Below are positions 10,260-20,904 of a DNA stretch of 64,000 bases, piece by piece. The number at the start of each line of letters is the position of its first letter. The first letter of the stretch is position 1. The DNA is from Gymnothorax reevesii (taxonomy: Eukaryota; Chordata; Actinopteri; Anguilliformes; Muraenidae), in contig CM056581.1 in NCBI GenBank assembly GCA_029721435.1, positions 67,752,712-67,816,711 on the forward strand, in the 5' to 3' direction. Below the pieces are notes generated by a model that was not told where the DNA came from, did not search any database, and was given only the letters and a program-made list of their open reading frames with translations. The translations under genes were made by a program, and so were the position numbers.

Positions 10260-10520
10260 GAAGGATAAAGCCAGAATATGCTTTAGGGGCGTGGCTATCC
10301 TATGGTCCTTGTCAGATGCGATCAGATCCACTTGTTGATCCACCCCTCACTCCTCCCTGGATATTCAGTTCATGCTCTCGTCCAAAAGGAATCACATCCG
10401 GTTTCAATATGACAAAATGGCGTATTTCAAATTGCCAAAACCGAGGCTTCCTAAATGGTATGCTGAAACCAATGGGTGACGTCACGGTTGCTTTGTCTAT
10501 CTTTTAATACAGTCTTTGTC
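10260..10520 (-). repeat. interspersed repeat, antisense copy
   Basis: On the minus strand this begins near 10516 with aaagactgtattaaaagatag and has 'aaccgtgacgtcacccattgg' words. It belongs with the repeat at 9205-9475, in the opposite direction. The family name is not known to me. Confidence 0.5.
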
Positions 10521-11741
10521 AAGAACCTATTGCCAGAGTAGTTCATCTTCATACTTTGCCTACCTCTATTATTTCTGAAGCTGCCACTAAAGTTCATCTG
10601 TAAGGTGCAAAACGGGCCAACATTTTAAGCAAAAATGAATGAGCTACGGGGGTGATAGCCTACTGTAGCCCAGTTTTTCGAGGTAAGTACTCATTATTAT
10701 CATGTCATAGTTTACCAGCTAATCACAATGTCGCCTTGGGACTGAACTGCCATGAAGTGCCGCATGTGAAGTTCATTGCCTTCCCGAGTAGATCCAATCC
10801 CATGCTCCTGCCGTTAAGCTTCCATCCTGCAGCTGGTGTACATTGGCTGTAAGTCACATTGACCTTTATCAGTGCACCTACTCTTCCACCTCCTGCGAGC
10901 CTAAAAATGTTTTCTTTTTTTTGAGATATTTCTTGAAATTTTTGTGTTTCCACTCAGATTTTTTATCGCCCAAATTCAAAATGCCCATAAAAACAGGTGG
11001 ATGGAAATGCACCTATTGACAAAAAGCACCATGTTCTTATTTACCTGGAGTAAAAACCAAAGTCCATCAAGCTCTTCAAAAGAAATAAGCAAGTACAAGC
11101 ATGGTGAGAGATTTCATATATGCAGCTGTCTGTAGAAAGTTTTTTTTTTGTATATTTCTCATATATTTCAAATGGAAATAGAATTCTTAAGCAAAGCCTT
11201 GATTTAACTGTACGGATTCGTTCCCTGGCAGATGAGAGCAGACTCATAGGCTGCCCACGCATGCATGCCCATGCCCTGTAGGCCTGTTTGTTGAAGCTTG
11301 AAAGAGGGAGATTACATGAAAACAATGGAGAAGCCCAAATGCAGAGACCCTCCCAAACACCAGGGGGTGCCCCAGTTTCAAAAGGACCATCTGATACACC
11401 AGTTAAAGTGTTCACAGTGCTGGCCTGCATCCTGGGTGCTTTAGGGGGACAGAAACCCTCATGAAAAATTGGTTTGAATCTGTCTCCATATTTGCTGCAG
11501 CATCCCTTGGTCCCATGGGAGTGAGTTCAAAGGTTAAAAGGTGCCGATTGCATATTTCCCTCTAGGAAGGTGTCATCATCCTGGGAGCCAGTGAGTCATT
11601 TAAAGTTTTTGTCATTCGGTTTACATTTTTAATATTTCAAAACAAGTCTTTCACCGCAGAGTCTCACCTTTCACATGGGATTATTTAGAATCTGCAAATT
11701 AACCGAAGCAACAAAATGCCGCACACATACACACACACGCG

Positions 11742-11779
<38 letters not shown>

Positions 11780-13019
11780 TACTGCACACATCATGCACAC
11801 CCCTATCCAATCAATCCTTCCCACTTTATCTTTACACAACAACATCAACCTCTCCAAACCATAACCCACCAAAATTGTGTGTACCCATCATGTCCAACAC
11901 TAATGACACCTCGATGATGGTCAACATGCTGCGACTGACCAGAGTTCTGAAAAATATACTCATCAATATCTTTCATCCCTCTGCAGTCCTAAAGCTAATG
12001 TCCTGCTGGTTCATTTGCATCAGAGTCTTTCATCCAGAAGACAAAGCTGAGCGGTTCTCTCCGACGATGGCTGCCCCTGTTTTCCGCGTGAGTTGATTGG
12101 CTGATATGTACAGGGGGAATCACACTTGTCCATCAGGCTACCTAGATGAAGGGCTACTGCATTCTGAAGCTGGGCAACAAAACTGATGCACGCTGTCTTC
12201 GATCTCCTCTTCCCTGAGAGAGTCAGATGCCGGCAGACAGGCAGACAGACAGACATGTGCAAGACAGAAAAACATGATGGATAAAAAGACAACAACAAGA
12301 CAGAGATAAATGAGGGACATAATTAAGCGGACAAGGAGTGAGAGAGTGACATGGAAAGAATAAGTACTTGTACTACTGTGGTTAAGTTACAGCAATGGAT
12401 AATTGCAGAGCCAAGTGCCAGAAGTATTTCCGCCACATTTTCACACAAGATGAGGTAAGGAAGGGAAATCATCTTTTATAGTTGCTGTAGTCTGACCACA
12501 AAAGATGAAAATTAGTAGATTTAGTTTAGATTGTGGATTACCGGTCAAAACCAATCCAATTAACCTCCTATTATGCGTGTTCTATCTGAGTTATGCAATG
12601 TGTGTCCACAGGTAATTGCAGGATTTACTGTCCCTTCACAATGCTGCTGAAAATGCCTTTATTACTCCAATAAATGCCATATCCCTGAAGCTTGCGCTGC
12701 TTCTACTCTTCTCACTGTCTTCAACACAATTTCAGAAGTTGCCATTACATCATTTGTCCATTAGGGGGAAAATTGGGAACATGGACTTGAACTTTTTCAC
12801 AAGAATAATTCCAGCTCAATTTTCACCCTAATACACTTGGTAGTAGGGTGAATAGTTCTCTCTGAAAATTTCAAGTCAGGCATTACAACACACAGTCATT
12901 TCTTTTACACTGACTGCACCCATAACAACTTTGTACTGAGAACAGAGATTTGCAGTGAAATGCTATTTTTCAAAAATGGGAAGCGTTAGAAAAAACTGAA
13001 ATGATACGAAGGGTATTGC
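10521..13019. other. unassigned DNA; no gene recognised
   Basis: Apart from the (CA)n tract, this 2.5 kb shows no transposon ends and no convincing exons. Open frames up to 129 codons exist but have no recognisable motif. The piece around 10975-11030 (gcccataaaaacaggtggatggaaatg) looks like a dispersed fish repeat word. Confidence 0.4.
11723..11776. repeat. (CA)n microsatellite
   Basis: This is an imperfect CA run with a few ta and gc interruptions at its left end and about 13 uninterrupted CA units on the right. Confidence 0.95.
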
Positions 13020-13049
13020 TTTTAGGGGGAGGTGATGAGGCTTTCCCTG

Positions 13050-13540
13050 TAATGGACAGTTGGCTTCTCTGTGATGGAAACTGAGCTTATCTCTATCATG
13101 GGAACTGATCTTATCTCTGAATTGAGAACTGAGCTTATCTCTGTAATGAGAACTGAGCTTATCTCTATAATGGGAAGGGAGCTTATCTCTGTAATGACAA
13201 CTGATCTTATCTCTGCAATGGGAACTGAGCTTATCTCTGTAATGAGAACTGAGTTCATCTCTGCAATGAGAACTGAGCTTATCTCTGTAATGAGAACTGA
13301 GCTTATCTCTGCAATCGGAACTGAGCTTATCTCTGTCATGGGAACTGAGCTAATCACTGTAATGAGAACGGAGCTTATCTCTGTAATGAGAACGGAGCTT
13401 ATCTCTGCAATGAGAACTGAGCTTATCTCTGTAATGGGAACTGAGCTTATCTCTGAAATGAGAACTGAGCTAATCTCTGTAATGAGAACGGAGCTTATCT
13501 CTGTCATGAGAACTGAACCACTTCGATATGGATACTGAGC
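13050..13540 (+). repeat. 24-bp minisatellite
   Basis: About 20 head-to-tail units of the form ctgtaatgagaactgagctt plus atct. The unit is exactly eight codons, so both strands stay open: the plus strand reads repeated M-R-T-E-L-I-S-V and the minus strand repeated I-T-E-I-S-S-V-L. Units differ mainly at the 'gtaatgag' segment. I read the open frames as a by-product of the period and not as genes. Confidence 0.93.
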
Positions 13541-14000
13541 AGTTCTCTGTGTTAATACTGAACTTGTCCCTGTAACACGGACTGTCACTCTCTGTAATGA
13601 ATAATGAGCCTTTCCCTAAATGAGGACACTCTGTAAAGTAACTGAGCCCTTCCTTGAAATGCAGAGTTGGCTCTTCAGTAATGGGAACTGACCCACTCTG
13701 TGAGAGATACTGAGTTGCTCTGTTCTGGGGATTTAGCCTTTCCCTGTAACAGGAACTGAGTCACTCTGAAATGGGTACTGAGTTGATATCTGTAGTGATA
13801 TTGAGCCTTTCCCTCTGATGGGGACTAAGCTGTTCTCTGTGATGGAGATTGAGATTTTCCTTGTAATGGGAACTAAGGCACTGTCTGTATTGGGGACTGA
13901 GCCTTTCCTTTCATGCAGAGTTTGCTGCTCTGTAAGTGGTACTGAGCTAATCTCTGTAACAGGGACAGGGCCTTTCCCTGTAATGGGGACTTAGCAGCTC
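13541..14000 (+). repeat. degenerate flank of the 24-bp minisatellite
   Basis: Recurrent ctgtaatgggaactgag and tttccctgtaa words continue with irregular spacing of about 24-40 bases. It appears to be an older, decayed part of the same array. Confidence 0.7.
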
Positions 14001-14224
14001 ACTTTAATGGCCATATCCCCTGCGCTGGGACGCAACAAAGGCATCAGAGCGTTTACTGAATGTTCCATCCTTATTCCACTTATCATCTCCCCTCCATTCC
14101 TCACCAATACTTCCTGGTCAGAGAGTTGCAGTATTGGCAGTGTGGTGGATAGCAGGTTTAGTGGGAGACAGTATTGGGACACACTCTCAGAAGTTTCCCT
14201 ACAGAGTGGGGTGCAGGGCAATGG

Positions 14225-14381
14225 GATTGGTCAGTGTAAGGTTAAAGCAGAACGGTTGGTTGCAGGGTTAACTGGGATTGGTCAGTATCAGGCTGAAGCG
14301 ATGCGGGGAGTTGCTGGGTGAACTGGAATTGATCAGTATCAGGCTGAAGCGATGCGGGGGGTTGCTGGGTGAACTGGGATT
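14225..14381 (+). repeat. ~51-bp tandem repeat, about three units
   Basis: Units contain actgggattggtcagtatca, ggctgaagcgatgcggg and gttgctgggtga. The second and third units are nearly identical and the first is diverged. Confidence 0.85.
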
Positions 14382-14590
14382 GGGGCATGTTCAAGATCGT
14401 AGGGTTAAGCAAGAGCCTGCAAGTCCTTGCATCTAGAATGATTAAACTGTGCTTGGTCTTGCGAAGAGGAGAGATCATCTGTGAACAGTCATGACTCGCT
14501 TTTCAAGATGGTGCCCAAGTATTGTCTCGGCTTGTTTAAGGGAATTTTCAATCACTAGACCGAGGTGGACCTCGATCTTGAACATGCCCC
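14382..14590. mobile_element. palindromic MITE-like element, copy 2
   Basis: It has perfect 18-bp inverted termini: ggggcatgttcaagatcg at 14382-14399 and its reverse complement at 14573-14590. It is 209 bp long, non-coding, and has the same terminal motif as 8648-8950. No matching TSD was found. Confidence 0.65.
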
Positions 14591-15199
14591 TGGTTAGTGC
14601 CTGGCTGTGTCATGTGAGGGCATGAGGGAAGTGTTGCTGGGTAAGGGAATGAGGGGGTGACTGGGGGAGGTAGGAGCAGAGGATTGTGGGTCAGAAGGAG
14701 GACTCTGACTGTTACCTTGCCTGCTCTGAGTACCCGACTGAGGGCAGCGCGCGAAGGGGCCGAGCCAGCAGCAGCCGGGGAGGGCAGCAGTACTGATGGC
14801 TGTTTACTCTCAGACTGCAGTGGAAGAACGTAGCAGCAGTGGCTGTGGTGATGGTGGGATAGGTGGGAGGAGGAGTACAGGTGAAATAAGGAGGAAACCT
14901 GACACAGAAAGAGGACAAGACAAAGAGAGGGATATGGAGACGGGGAAAGGAAGAGAGAGAGAAAATAAAAGTCAAGGAAGACAGAAAAAATGAGAGGACA
15001 TAGACCAGCACATACAAAACACAGAACACAAGAAGCAGCCCTGAACCTTAACACTATATTCACCAGCATCCGCCCCGCCCTGCTTCAGAGACGATGACCC
15101 TCTGAACCGTCTCGGCCTACTGACCTCAGTCCGCAGCAGTGATGCCAAAGGATGACACAGAAAACATATGGAACAGCAGCATAAGGCAAGCCAAAGCCT
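14591..15199. other. unassigned, purine-rich DNA
   Basis: This is G- and A-rich (gaggaga, ggcagcag words) and contains no recognised element. Antisense open frames here are pyrimidine-rich low-complexity protein and are not believed to be genes. Confidence 0.4.
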
Positions 15200-16020
15200 C
15201 ACGGTGTGTAATATGTTGCACATGAGGGGATATGGGAGGTTGAGGTACTGCACCATATAGCACAATGAGGGATGGTAAAGTGTAAATACAAAATGAGGCA
15301 CTGAATTAAGGTATAGGATGGTGCAATAAAAGGTGATGGAGTAAGGTGGTGCTGCAAAGGGTGGTGCAGCATTTTGAATGATGGTGCAGTGAAGGGTGGT
15401 AGAGTTAGGAGCGGGGTGGTGTAGGGTGTGGAGAAGTAAAGGGTGGTGCATTGTGGGGTCATACATTGTAGGGAGTGGAGCAATACAGTATGTTGAAGTT
15501 AAGGGTGGTGTGGTATGGAGAGGAGAAGAAGCCGGTGGAGCAAAACTGAGTAAGGTGGTGCAGTAACAGGTGGTGGATTATGGAGTAAGGTGGTACAGTA
15601 AAGGCTGATGCAGTATGGCGTAGGACGGTGGATTGAAAGGTGGTGCAGTATGAGATGGAGCAGTGAAGGGTGGGGAGGTATAGGATGGTGGAGAGAAGGG
15701 ATGGAGCAGTGCAGCACGGATGGTGTAGGAAAGGATGTTGTTGTACAAAGAACACTGGTGCAGTGAGGGGTGGAGTGGTGCAGAACAAGATGGTAGAGGA
15801 AGTGGTGGAGTGGGGTAGAATGTAGAAAGATGTAGAGGGGTACAGTACAGGGTGGTGATGTAAAGAGGAGAGTGGTGCAGGATAGGGAGGTGGAGTAAGG
15901 AGTGGAGAGGTGCAGTGTAAGATTGTGCTGTAAACAGTGGAGCAGTGCAATACTGAACGGTGCTATCAGGCATGGAGTGGTGCAGTAGAGAATGATGCAG
16001 TAAAGAGGGAAAGTGTGGCA
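15200..16020 (+). repeat. degenerate ~23-bp monomer zone
   Basis: Words such as ggtggtgcagtaa, gatggtgcagt and ggtggagtaagg recur every ~20-25 bases without a longer period. This looks like the older edge of the adjoining 69-bp array. Confidence 0.75.
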
Positions 16021-18637
16021 TGGTGTATTCAGGAGTGAGGTGGAGCAGTAAGGGTAGTGCAGTAAGCAGTGGGGTGGTGTAGAAGAGGGTGGTGTACTAA
16101 ATGGTGAGGTGGAGCAGTAAGGGTAGTGCAGTAAGAGGTGTGGTGGTGCAGAAGAGGGTAGAGCAGAAGCAGGAGAGGTGATGTAGTAAGGGTAGTGTAG
16201 TAAGCGGTGTGGTGGTGCAGAAGAGGATGGTGTATTAAAGGGTGAGGTGGAGCAGTAAGGGTAGCGCAGTAAGCGGTGTAGTGGTGCAGAAGAGGTGGTG
16301 TATTAAATGGTGAGGTGGAGCAGTAAGGGTAGTGCAGTAAGCAGTGTGGTGGTGTAGAAGAGGGTGGTGTATTAATGGGTGAGGTGGAGCAGTAAGGGTA
16401 GTGCAGTAAGCGGTGTGGAGGTGCAGAAGAGGGTGGTGTATAAAGGCGTGAGGTAGAGCAGTAAGGGTAGTGCAGTAATAAGTGGGGTGGTGTAGAAGAG
16501 AGTGGTGAATTAATGGGTGAGGTGGAGTAGTAAGGGTATTGCAGTAAGCGGTGGGGTGGTGCAGAAGAAGATGGTGTATTAAGGGGTGAGGCGGAGCAGT
16601 AAGGGTATTGCAGTTAGCGGTGGGGTGGTGCAGAGGAGGGTGGTATATTAAAGGGTGAGGTGGAGCAGAAAGGGTAGTGCAGTAAGCAATGGGGTGGTAG
16701 AGAAGAGGGTGGTGTATTTAGGGGTAACGTGGAACAGTAAGGGTAGTGCAGTAAGTGGTGGGGCGGTGTAGAAGAGGGTGGTGTATTAAATGGTGAGGTG
16801 GAGCAGTAAGGGTATTGCAGTAAGCCGTAAGTGGTGCAGAAGAGGATGATGTATTAACGGGTGACGTGGTGCAGTAAGGGTAGTGCAGTAAGTGGTGGGG
16901 TGGTGAAGAAGAAGGTGGTGTATTAGAGGTGAGGTGGAGCAGTAAGGGTAGTTCAGTAAGTGGTAAAGTGTGCAGAAGAGGATGGTGTATTAAAGAGTGA
17001 GGTGGAGCAGTAAGGGTAGTCCAGGAAGCGATGGGGTGGTGTAGAAGAAGGTGGTGTATTAAGAGGTGAGGTGGAGCAGTCAGGGTAGTGCAGTAAGCAG
17101 TGTGGTGATGTAGAAGAGGGTGGTGTATTAATGGGTGAGGTGGAGCAGTAAGGGTAGTGCAGTAAGCAGTGTGTTGGTGCTGAATAGGGTGGTGTATAAA
17201 GGGGTGAAGTGGAGCAGTAAGGGTAGTGCAGTACGTGGTGGGGTGGTGTAGTAGAGGGTGGTGTATTAAAGGGTGAGGTGGAGCAGTAAGCATAGTGCAG
17301 GAAGCGATGGGGTGGTGCAGAAGAGGGTGGTGTATTTAGGGGTGAGGTGGAGCAGTAAAGGTAGTGCAGTAAGTGGTGGGGGCACGTAGAAGAGGATGGT
17401 GTATTAAAGGGTGAGTTGGAGCAGTAAGGGTAGTGCAGTAAGCGGTGAGTGGTGCAGAAGAGGGTGGTTTATTAAGGAGTGAGGTAGAGCAGTAAGGCTA
17501 TTGCAGTAAGCAGTGGGTTGGTGCAGAAGAGGGGGGTGTATTAAAGGGTGAGTTGGAGCAGTAAAGGTAGTGCAGTAACCGATTGGGTGGTGTAGAAGAG
17601 GGTGGTGTATTTAGTGGTGATGTGTAGCAGTAAGGGTAGTGCAGTAAGTGGTGGGGTGGTGGAGACGAGGGTGGTGTATTAAAGGGTGAGGTGGAGCAGT
17701 AAGGGTCGTGCAGTAAGCGGTGGGGTATTGCAGAAGAGGGTGGTGTAATAAGGGGCGATGTGTGGCAGTAAAGGTAGTGCAGTAAGCGGTGAGTGGTGCA
17801 GAAGAGGGTGGTTTATTAAGGGGTGAAGTGGAGCAGTAAGGCTATTGCAGTAAGCAGAGGGTTGGTGCAGAAGAGGGGGTGTATTAAAGGGTGAGTTGGA
17901 GCAGTAAAGGTAGTGCAGTAAGCGATTGGGTGGTGTAGAGAAGGGTGGTGTATTTAGCGGTGAGGCGGAGCAGGAAGGGTAGTGCAGTAAGCGGTGAGTG
18001 GTGCAGAAGAGGGTGGTTTATTAAGGGGTGAGGTGGAGCAGTAAGGCTATTGCAGTAAGCAGTGGGTTGGTGCAGAGGAGGGGGTGTATTAAAGGGTGAG
18101 TTGGAGCAGTAAAGGTAGTGCAGTAAGCGATTGGGTGGTGTAGAGAAGGGTGGTGTAACAAGGGGTGAGGTAGAGCAGTAAGGCTATTGCAGTGAGTGGG
18201 TTGGTGCAGAGGAGGGAGGTGTATTAAAGGGTTAGTTGGAGAAGTAAAGGTAGTGCAGTCAGCGATTGGGTGGTGCAGAAGAGGGTGGTGTATTTAGTGG
18301 TGAGGTGGAGCAGTAAGGGTAGTTCATTAAGTGGTGTGGTGATGTAGAAGAGGGTGGTGTATTAAGGGGTGAGGTGGGGCAGTAAGGGTAGTGCAGTAAG
18401 CGGTGTGTTGGTGCAGAATAGGGCGGTGTATAAAGGGGTGAGGTGGAGCAGTAAGGGTAGTGCAGTAAGTGGCGGGGTGGTGTAGAAGAGGGTGGTGAAA
18501 TAATAGGTGAGGTGGAGCAGTAAGGGTAGTGCAGTAAGTGGTGGGGTGGTGTAGAAGGGGGTGGTGTATTAAGGGGTGAGGTGGAGCAGTAATAGTAGTA
18601 CAGTAAGCGATGGGGTGGTAAAGAAGAGGGTGGTGTA
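16021..18637 (+). repeat. 69-bp minisatellite array, left part
   Basis: About 37 copies of a 69-bp unit, itself three ~23-bp sub-units (ggtgaggtggagcagtaagg / gtagtgcagtaagcggtggg / gtggtgcagaagagggtgg plus tgtattaaag). Copies differ by scattered substitutions and one- to three-base indels. The unit is 23 codons and the minus strand lacks stops, giving repeated LIHHPLLHHPTAYCTTLTAPP-type frames of up to 191 codons. The array ends abruptly at the TTAA of the inserted transposon. Confidence 0.93.
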
Positions 18638-18883
18638 TTAAAGAGGAAATACGGGCCACCTACCTTGTTAGTTATAAACTGATAAAAATTACATTACTGA
18701 AAAAGAATACAATATCCAAATGGGCCGAAAATGCGGTTATTCCGCATTATTTTGATGTTTATGCGACCCACTCGGTGACCGCATGAAAAACGGAGGCGGG
18801 CGAGGCTGGACAGTCACGTGACAGCATGACGTCACGGGCGGAACACACCGAGGGCTGCTGAAGAGAGTAGACTAGAAGTAACA

Positions 18884-19012
18884 ATGGCGGATGCTGACTT
18901 CGAGTGCGTTGATGTGGATTTATCTTGTTCCTTTTCATCAGTGGATGATAGTTTTGACGCAGTGCATGACTATTTACTTCCAATATCAATATCTCAAAGT
19001 ATGCAGTGTTGA
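18884..19012 (+). CDS. short acidic ORF, possible transposon ORF start
   Basis: The ATG lies in a good context (aacaATGGCGG) just inside the CpG-rich end of the TTAA element. The 42-residue product is acidic and starts MADADFECVDVDLSCSF, ending at TGA. It could be the first exon or truncated N-terminus of an element-encoded protein. Nearby, 19160-19340 has another open stretch (DIEWRDLVLYVCPKW) that might be a second exon. No domain is recognisable, so function is unknown. Confidence 0.3.
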   Translation: MADADFECVDVDLSCSFSSVDDSFDAVHDYLLPISISQSMQC

Positions 19013-19391
19013 CAGGGGAGGGGGTGGTCACATCATCACGATCCACGCGTACCTTACGACCGGTGTATATTTTAAAAAATAATTTTCCCACTTTCTTCTT
19101 ACATTACATTATCGATTTATCATCGAAATTTTTTTTATATTGCATTTATTGAGCAGGACATTGAGTGGCGAGACCTGGTCCTGTATGTATGTCCCAAATG
19201 GGTGAGAATTTCGTCTGCTGCAGACCAAAGCGTGGCAGTCGCCCAGTTTCGGTTATGGACATGACATCTGCGATAAAGTGTACATTCTGGCACGGAATAT
19301 TGAGGTCATTTCCCAGCTCAAAATACTGAACATTTTAAAAATAAATAACGAAAAACCCAAAATAGATGACGAGATCTGGTCGCCCACCAGT

Positions 19392-19828
19392 AGTCATTTC
19401 GGCACCGAGTTATTTCGGCACCCAGTTATTTCGGTATTTGGCAGGGTATTTCGGCACTTGCGCATGACGTTTAGGCACTTGTGGGAGACGCCTCGGCACT
19501 TCTGTAGGAAATTTCGGCACTTCTGTAAAAAACACTCGGCACTCAAAACCACGAGAGAGAGAGAGAGAGAGAGTGAGAGAATCGCACAGAATGTCCTTGG
19601 AGAGTGAAGACAACGCATGAATAAAGGACTGTTGTTTGAAACAACATCATAAACACAAAGTTTAATTGTAAAATAAAAATAAACCATGAATATTATGTTT
19701 ACCCATATTAACTAGCCGAATGCCTAATAAATACCGAGGCATCCCATCACAAGTTCCGAAATGACCCGAGGCCAAGTGTCGAAATGACTTGATCGTAGGG
19801 TCCGAAATAACTCGGTGCCGAAATGACC
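19392..19828. mobile_element. MITE with iterated tttcggcac motifs
   Basis: Both ends carry the same ~27-bp inverted sequence (tcatttcggcaccgagttat outward in each arm). Behind it are several shorter iterations of atttcggcac(t/c) in the left arm and gtcgaaatgac-type words in the right arm. A (GA)n tract sits at about 19552-19574. Multiple sub-terminal iterations are typical of transposase-binding arrays. It is nested in the TTAA element. There is no coding capacity, and the TSD was not resolved. Confidence 0.65.
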
Positions 19829-19998
19829 TGACACCTGGTGTAGATGTACTACTAGTATTTGTCAATACAAAAAGTTGAGTTACTGGCCAGGAAGCAGTCT
19901 CCGCCGGCGCGTAGTTACCGCCATCACGCGCAAGACACGACATAACAAAGTAACCGGGCACGAGGTTGTGTGTCTTGTGCGTGACAAAAGCTAGCAAC

Positions 19999-20536
19999 CA
20001 GGGGCGTAGATTTAACAGGGAGTTGGTAGGGACTTTGACACGGTCTTTATGACAATTAGTCCTGGCCAATTCTCAATTATTTTCCTTCATCGACGCGTTT
20101 TCAAGTTATTGTAATTGGCAACTGAAGACACGGTTCCTCTCCAAATGCGATTTAACTCTACTCTTTAAGTGTTGATGCAACCCTGAACTTTTTGCAGTCC
20201 ATAATGAATAAGTGCTGCTTGTTCTCTCCGATTAAGCAAGACGGCAATCGGTCATCGGGATGCGTATTTGCTGTGTTTAATTCAACGTTATTCAAAATTG
20301 CTTTCCTGTCCAGTCACAGGCAAGCAGTAAATAAATTTTCTGAACTTAATGTACCCCACCATATCATCGCTGGATGCTGTTCGATCACATATAGAGAGGA
20401 ACCGTGTCTTCAGTTGCCAATTACAATAATTTGAAAACGCGTCTATGAAGGAAAATAATTGAGAACTGGCCAGGACTAATTGTCATAAAGGCCGTGTCAA
20501 AGTCCCGACCAACTCCTAGTTAAATCTACGCCCCTG
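19999..20536. mobile_element. hAT-like MITE with ~145-bp TIRs
   Basis: The ends are caggggcgtagatttaac and its inverse, and the inverted homology runs ~145 bp (19999-20143 with 20392-20536), nearly complete. Flanks ctagcaac (19991-19998) and cctgcaac (20537-20544) match at 6 of 8 bases, consistent with an aged 8-bp hAT duplication. The CAGGGGCG tip is typical of hAT non-autonomous elements. A diverged relative of its right half lies at 31200-31380. Confidence 0.8.
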
Positions 20537-20904
20537 CCTGCAACGCACCTCGCTGGCATTCTGCAAACTCATAGGCCTTGGAACTGATTCTACGATTGTA
20601 CAACACGCTTGAAATGCCGATTGATCCGCCGAATAATCCTCACTAAATTACGGTAAACAATGCACAATGTGCGCGCGGGTGTTCCGCCGATGACGTCTCG
20701 TAGCGCGAATCTCGCATTGTCCCGTTCTTTCTCGTTTACTTCTCGCGTCGGTGCTGCTGAGCAGATGTCATTTTAAAAGTATTATTCTGAGGTAGAGAAA
20801 GAATTTTTTGGCAGTTGGGCTGCAATTTATGAATCTATACCACATATACAAAAGATCGAGCATATTTTTTTAAATTTCAAAATCTGCCCATATTTCCTCT
20901 TTAA

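Larger units (their letters stand above)
18642..20900 (+). mobile_element. TTAA-flanked DNA transposon (piggyBac- or Kolobok-like)
   Basis: This is a 2259-bp insertion splitting the 69-bp array. It is bounded by TTAA at 18638-18641 and 20901-20904. Inverted ends agaggaaatacgggc and gcccatatttcctct match at 14 of 15 positions. The array word gtattaaaggg is reconstituted if the insert and one TTAA are removed. TTAA targets are used by piggyBac and Kolobok superfamilies; the tips do not begin with the CCC common in piggyBac, so I lean to Kolobok but cannot settle it. The interior is CpG-richer at both ends and carries only a short ORF start plus two nested MITEs. It is therefore a non-autonomous or gutted copy. 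Confidence 0.85.

Noticed and set aside
11041..11430. 129-codon minus-strand frame as a host exon
   Set aside because: There is no recognisable domain, splice-site pair or conserved motif, and I could not support it from sequence alone.
13022..13588. 188-codon minus-strand and 155-codon plus-strand frames overlapping each other
   Set aside because: Both are translations of the same 24-bp minisatellite, and real genes would not be repeat-pure on both strands.
14548..15950. Several 160-170-codon minus-strand frames rich in Ser/Pro/Leu/His
   Set aside because: They come from purine-rich, tandemly repetitive DNA. Translations are low complexity and overlap in several frames.
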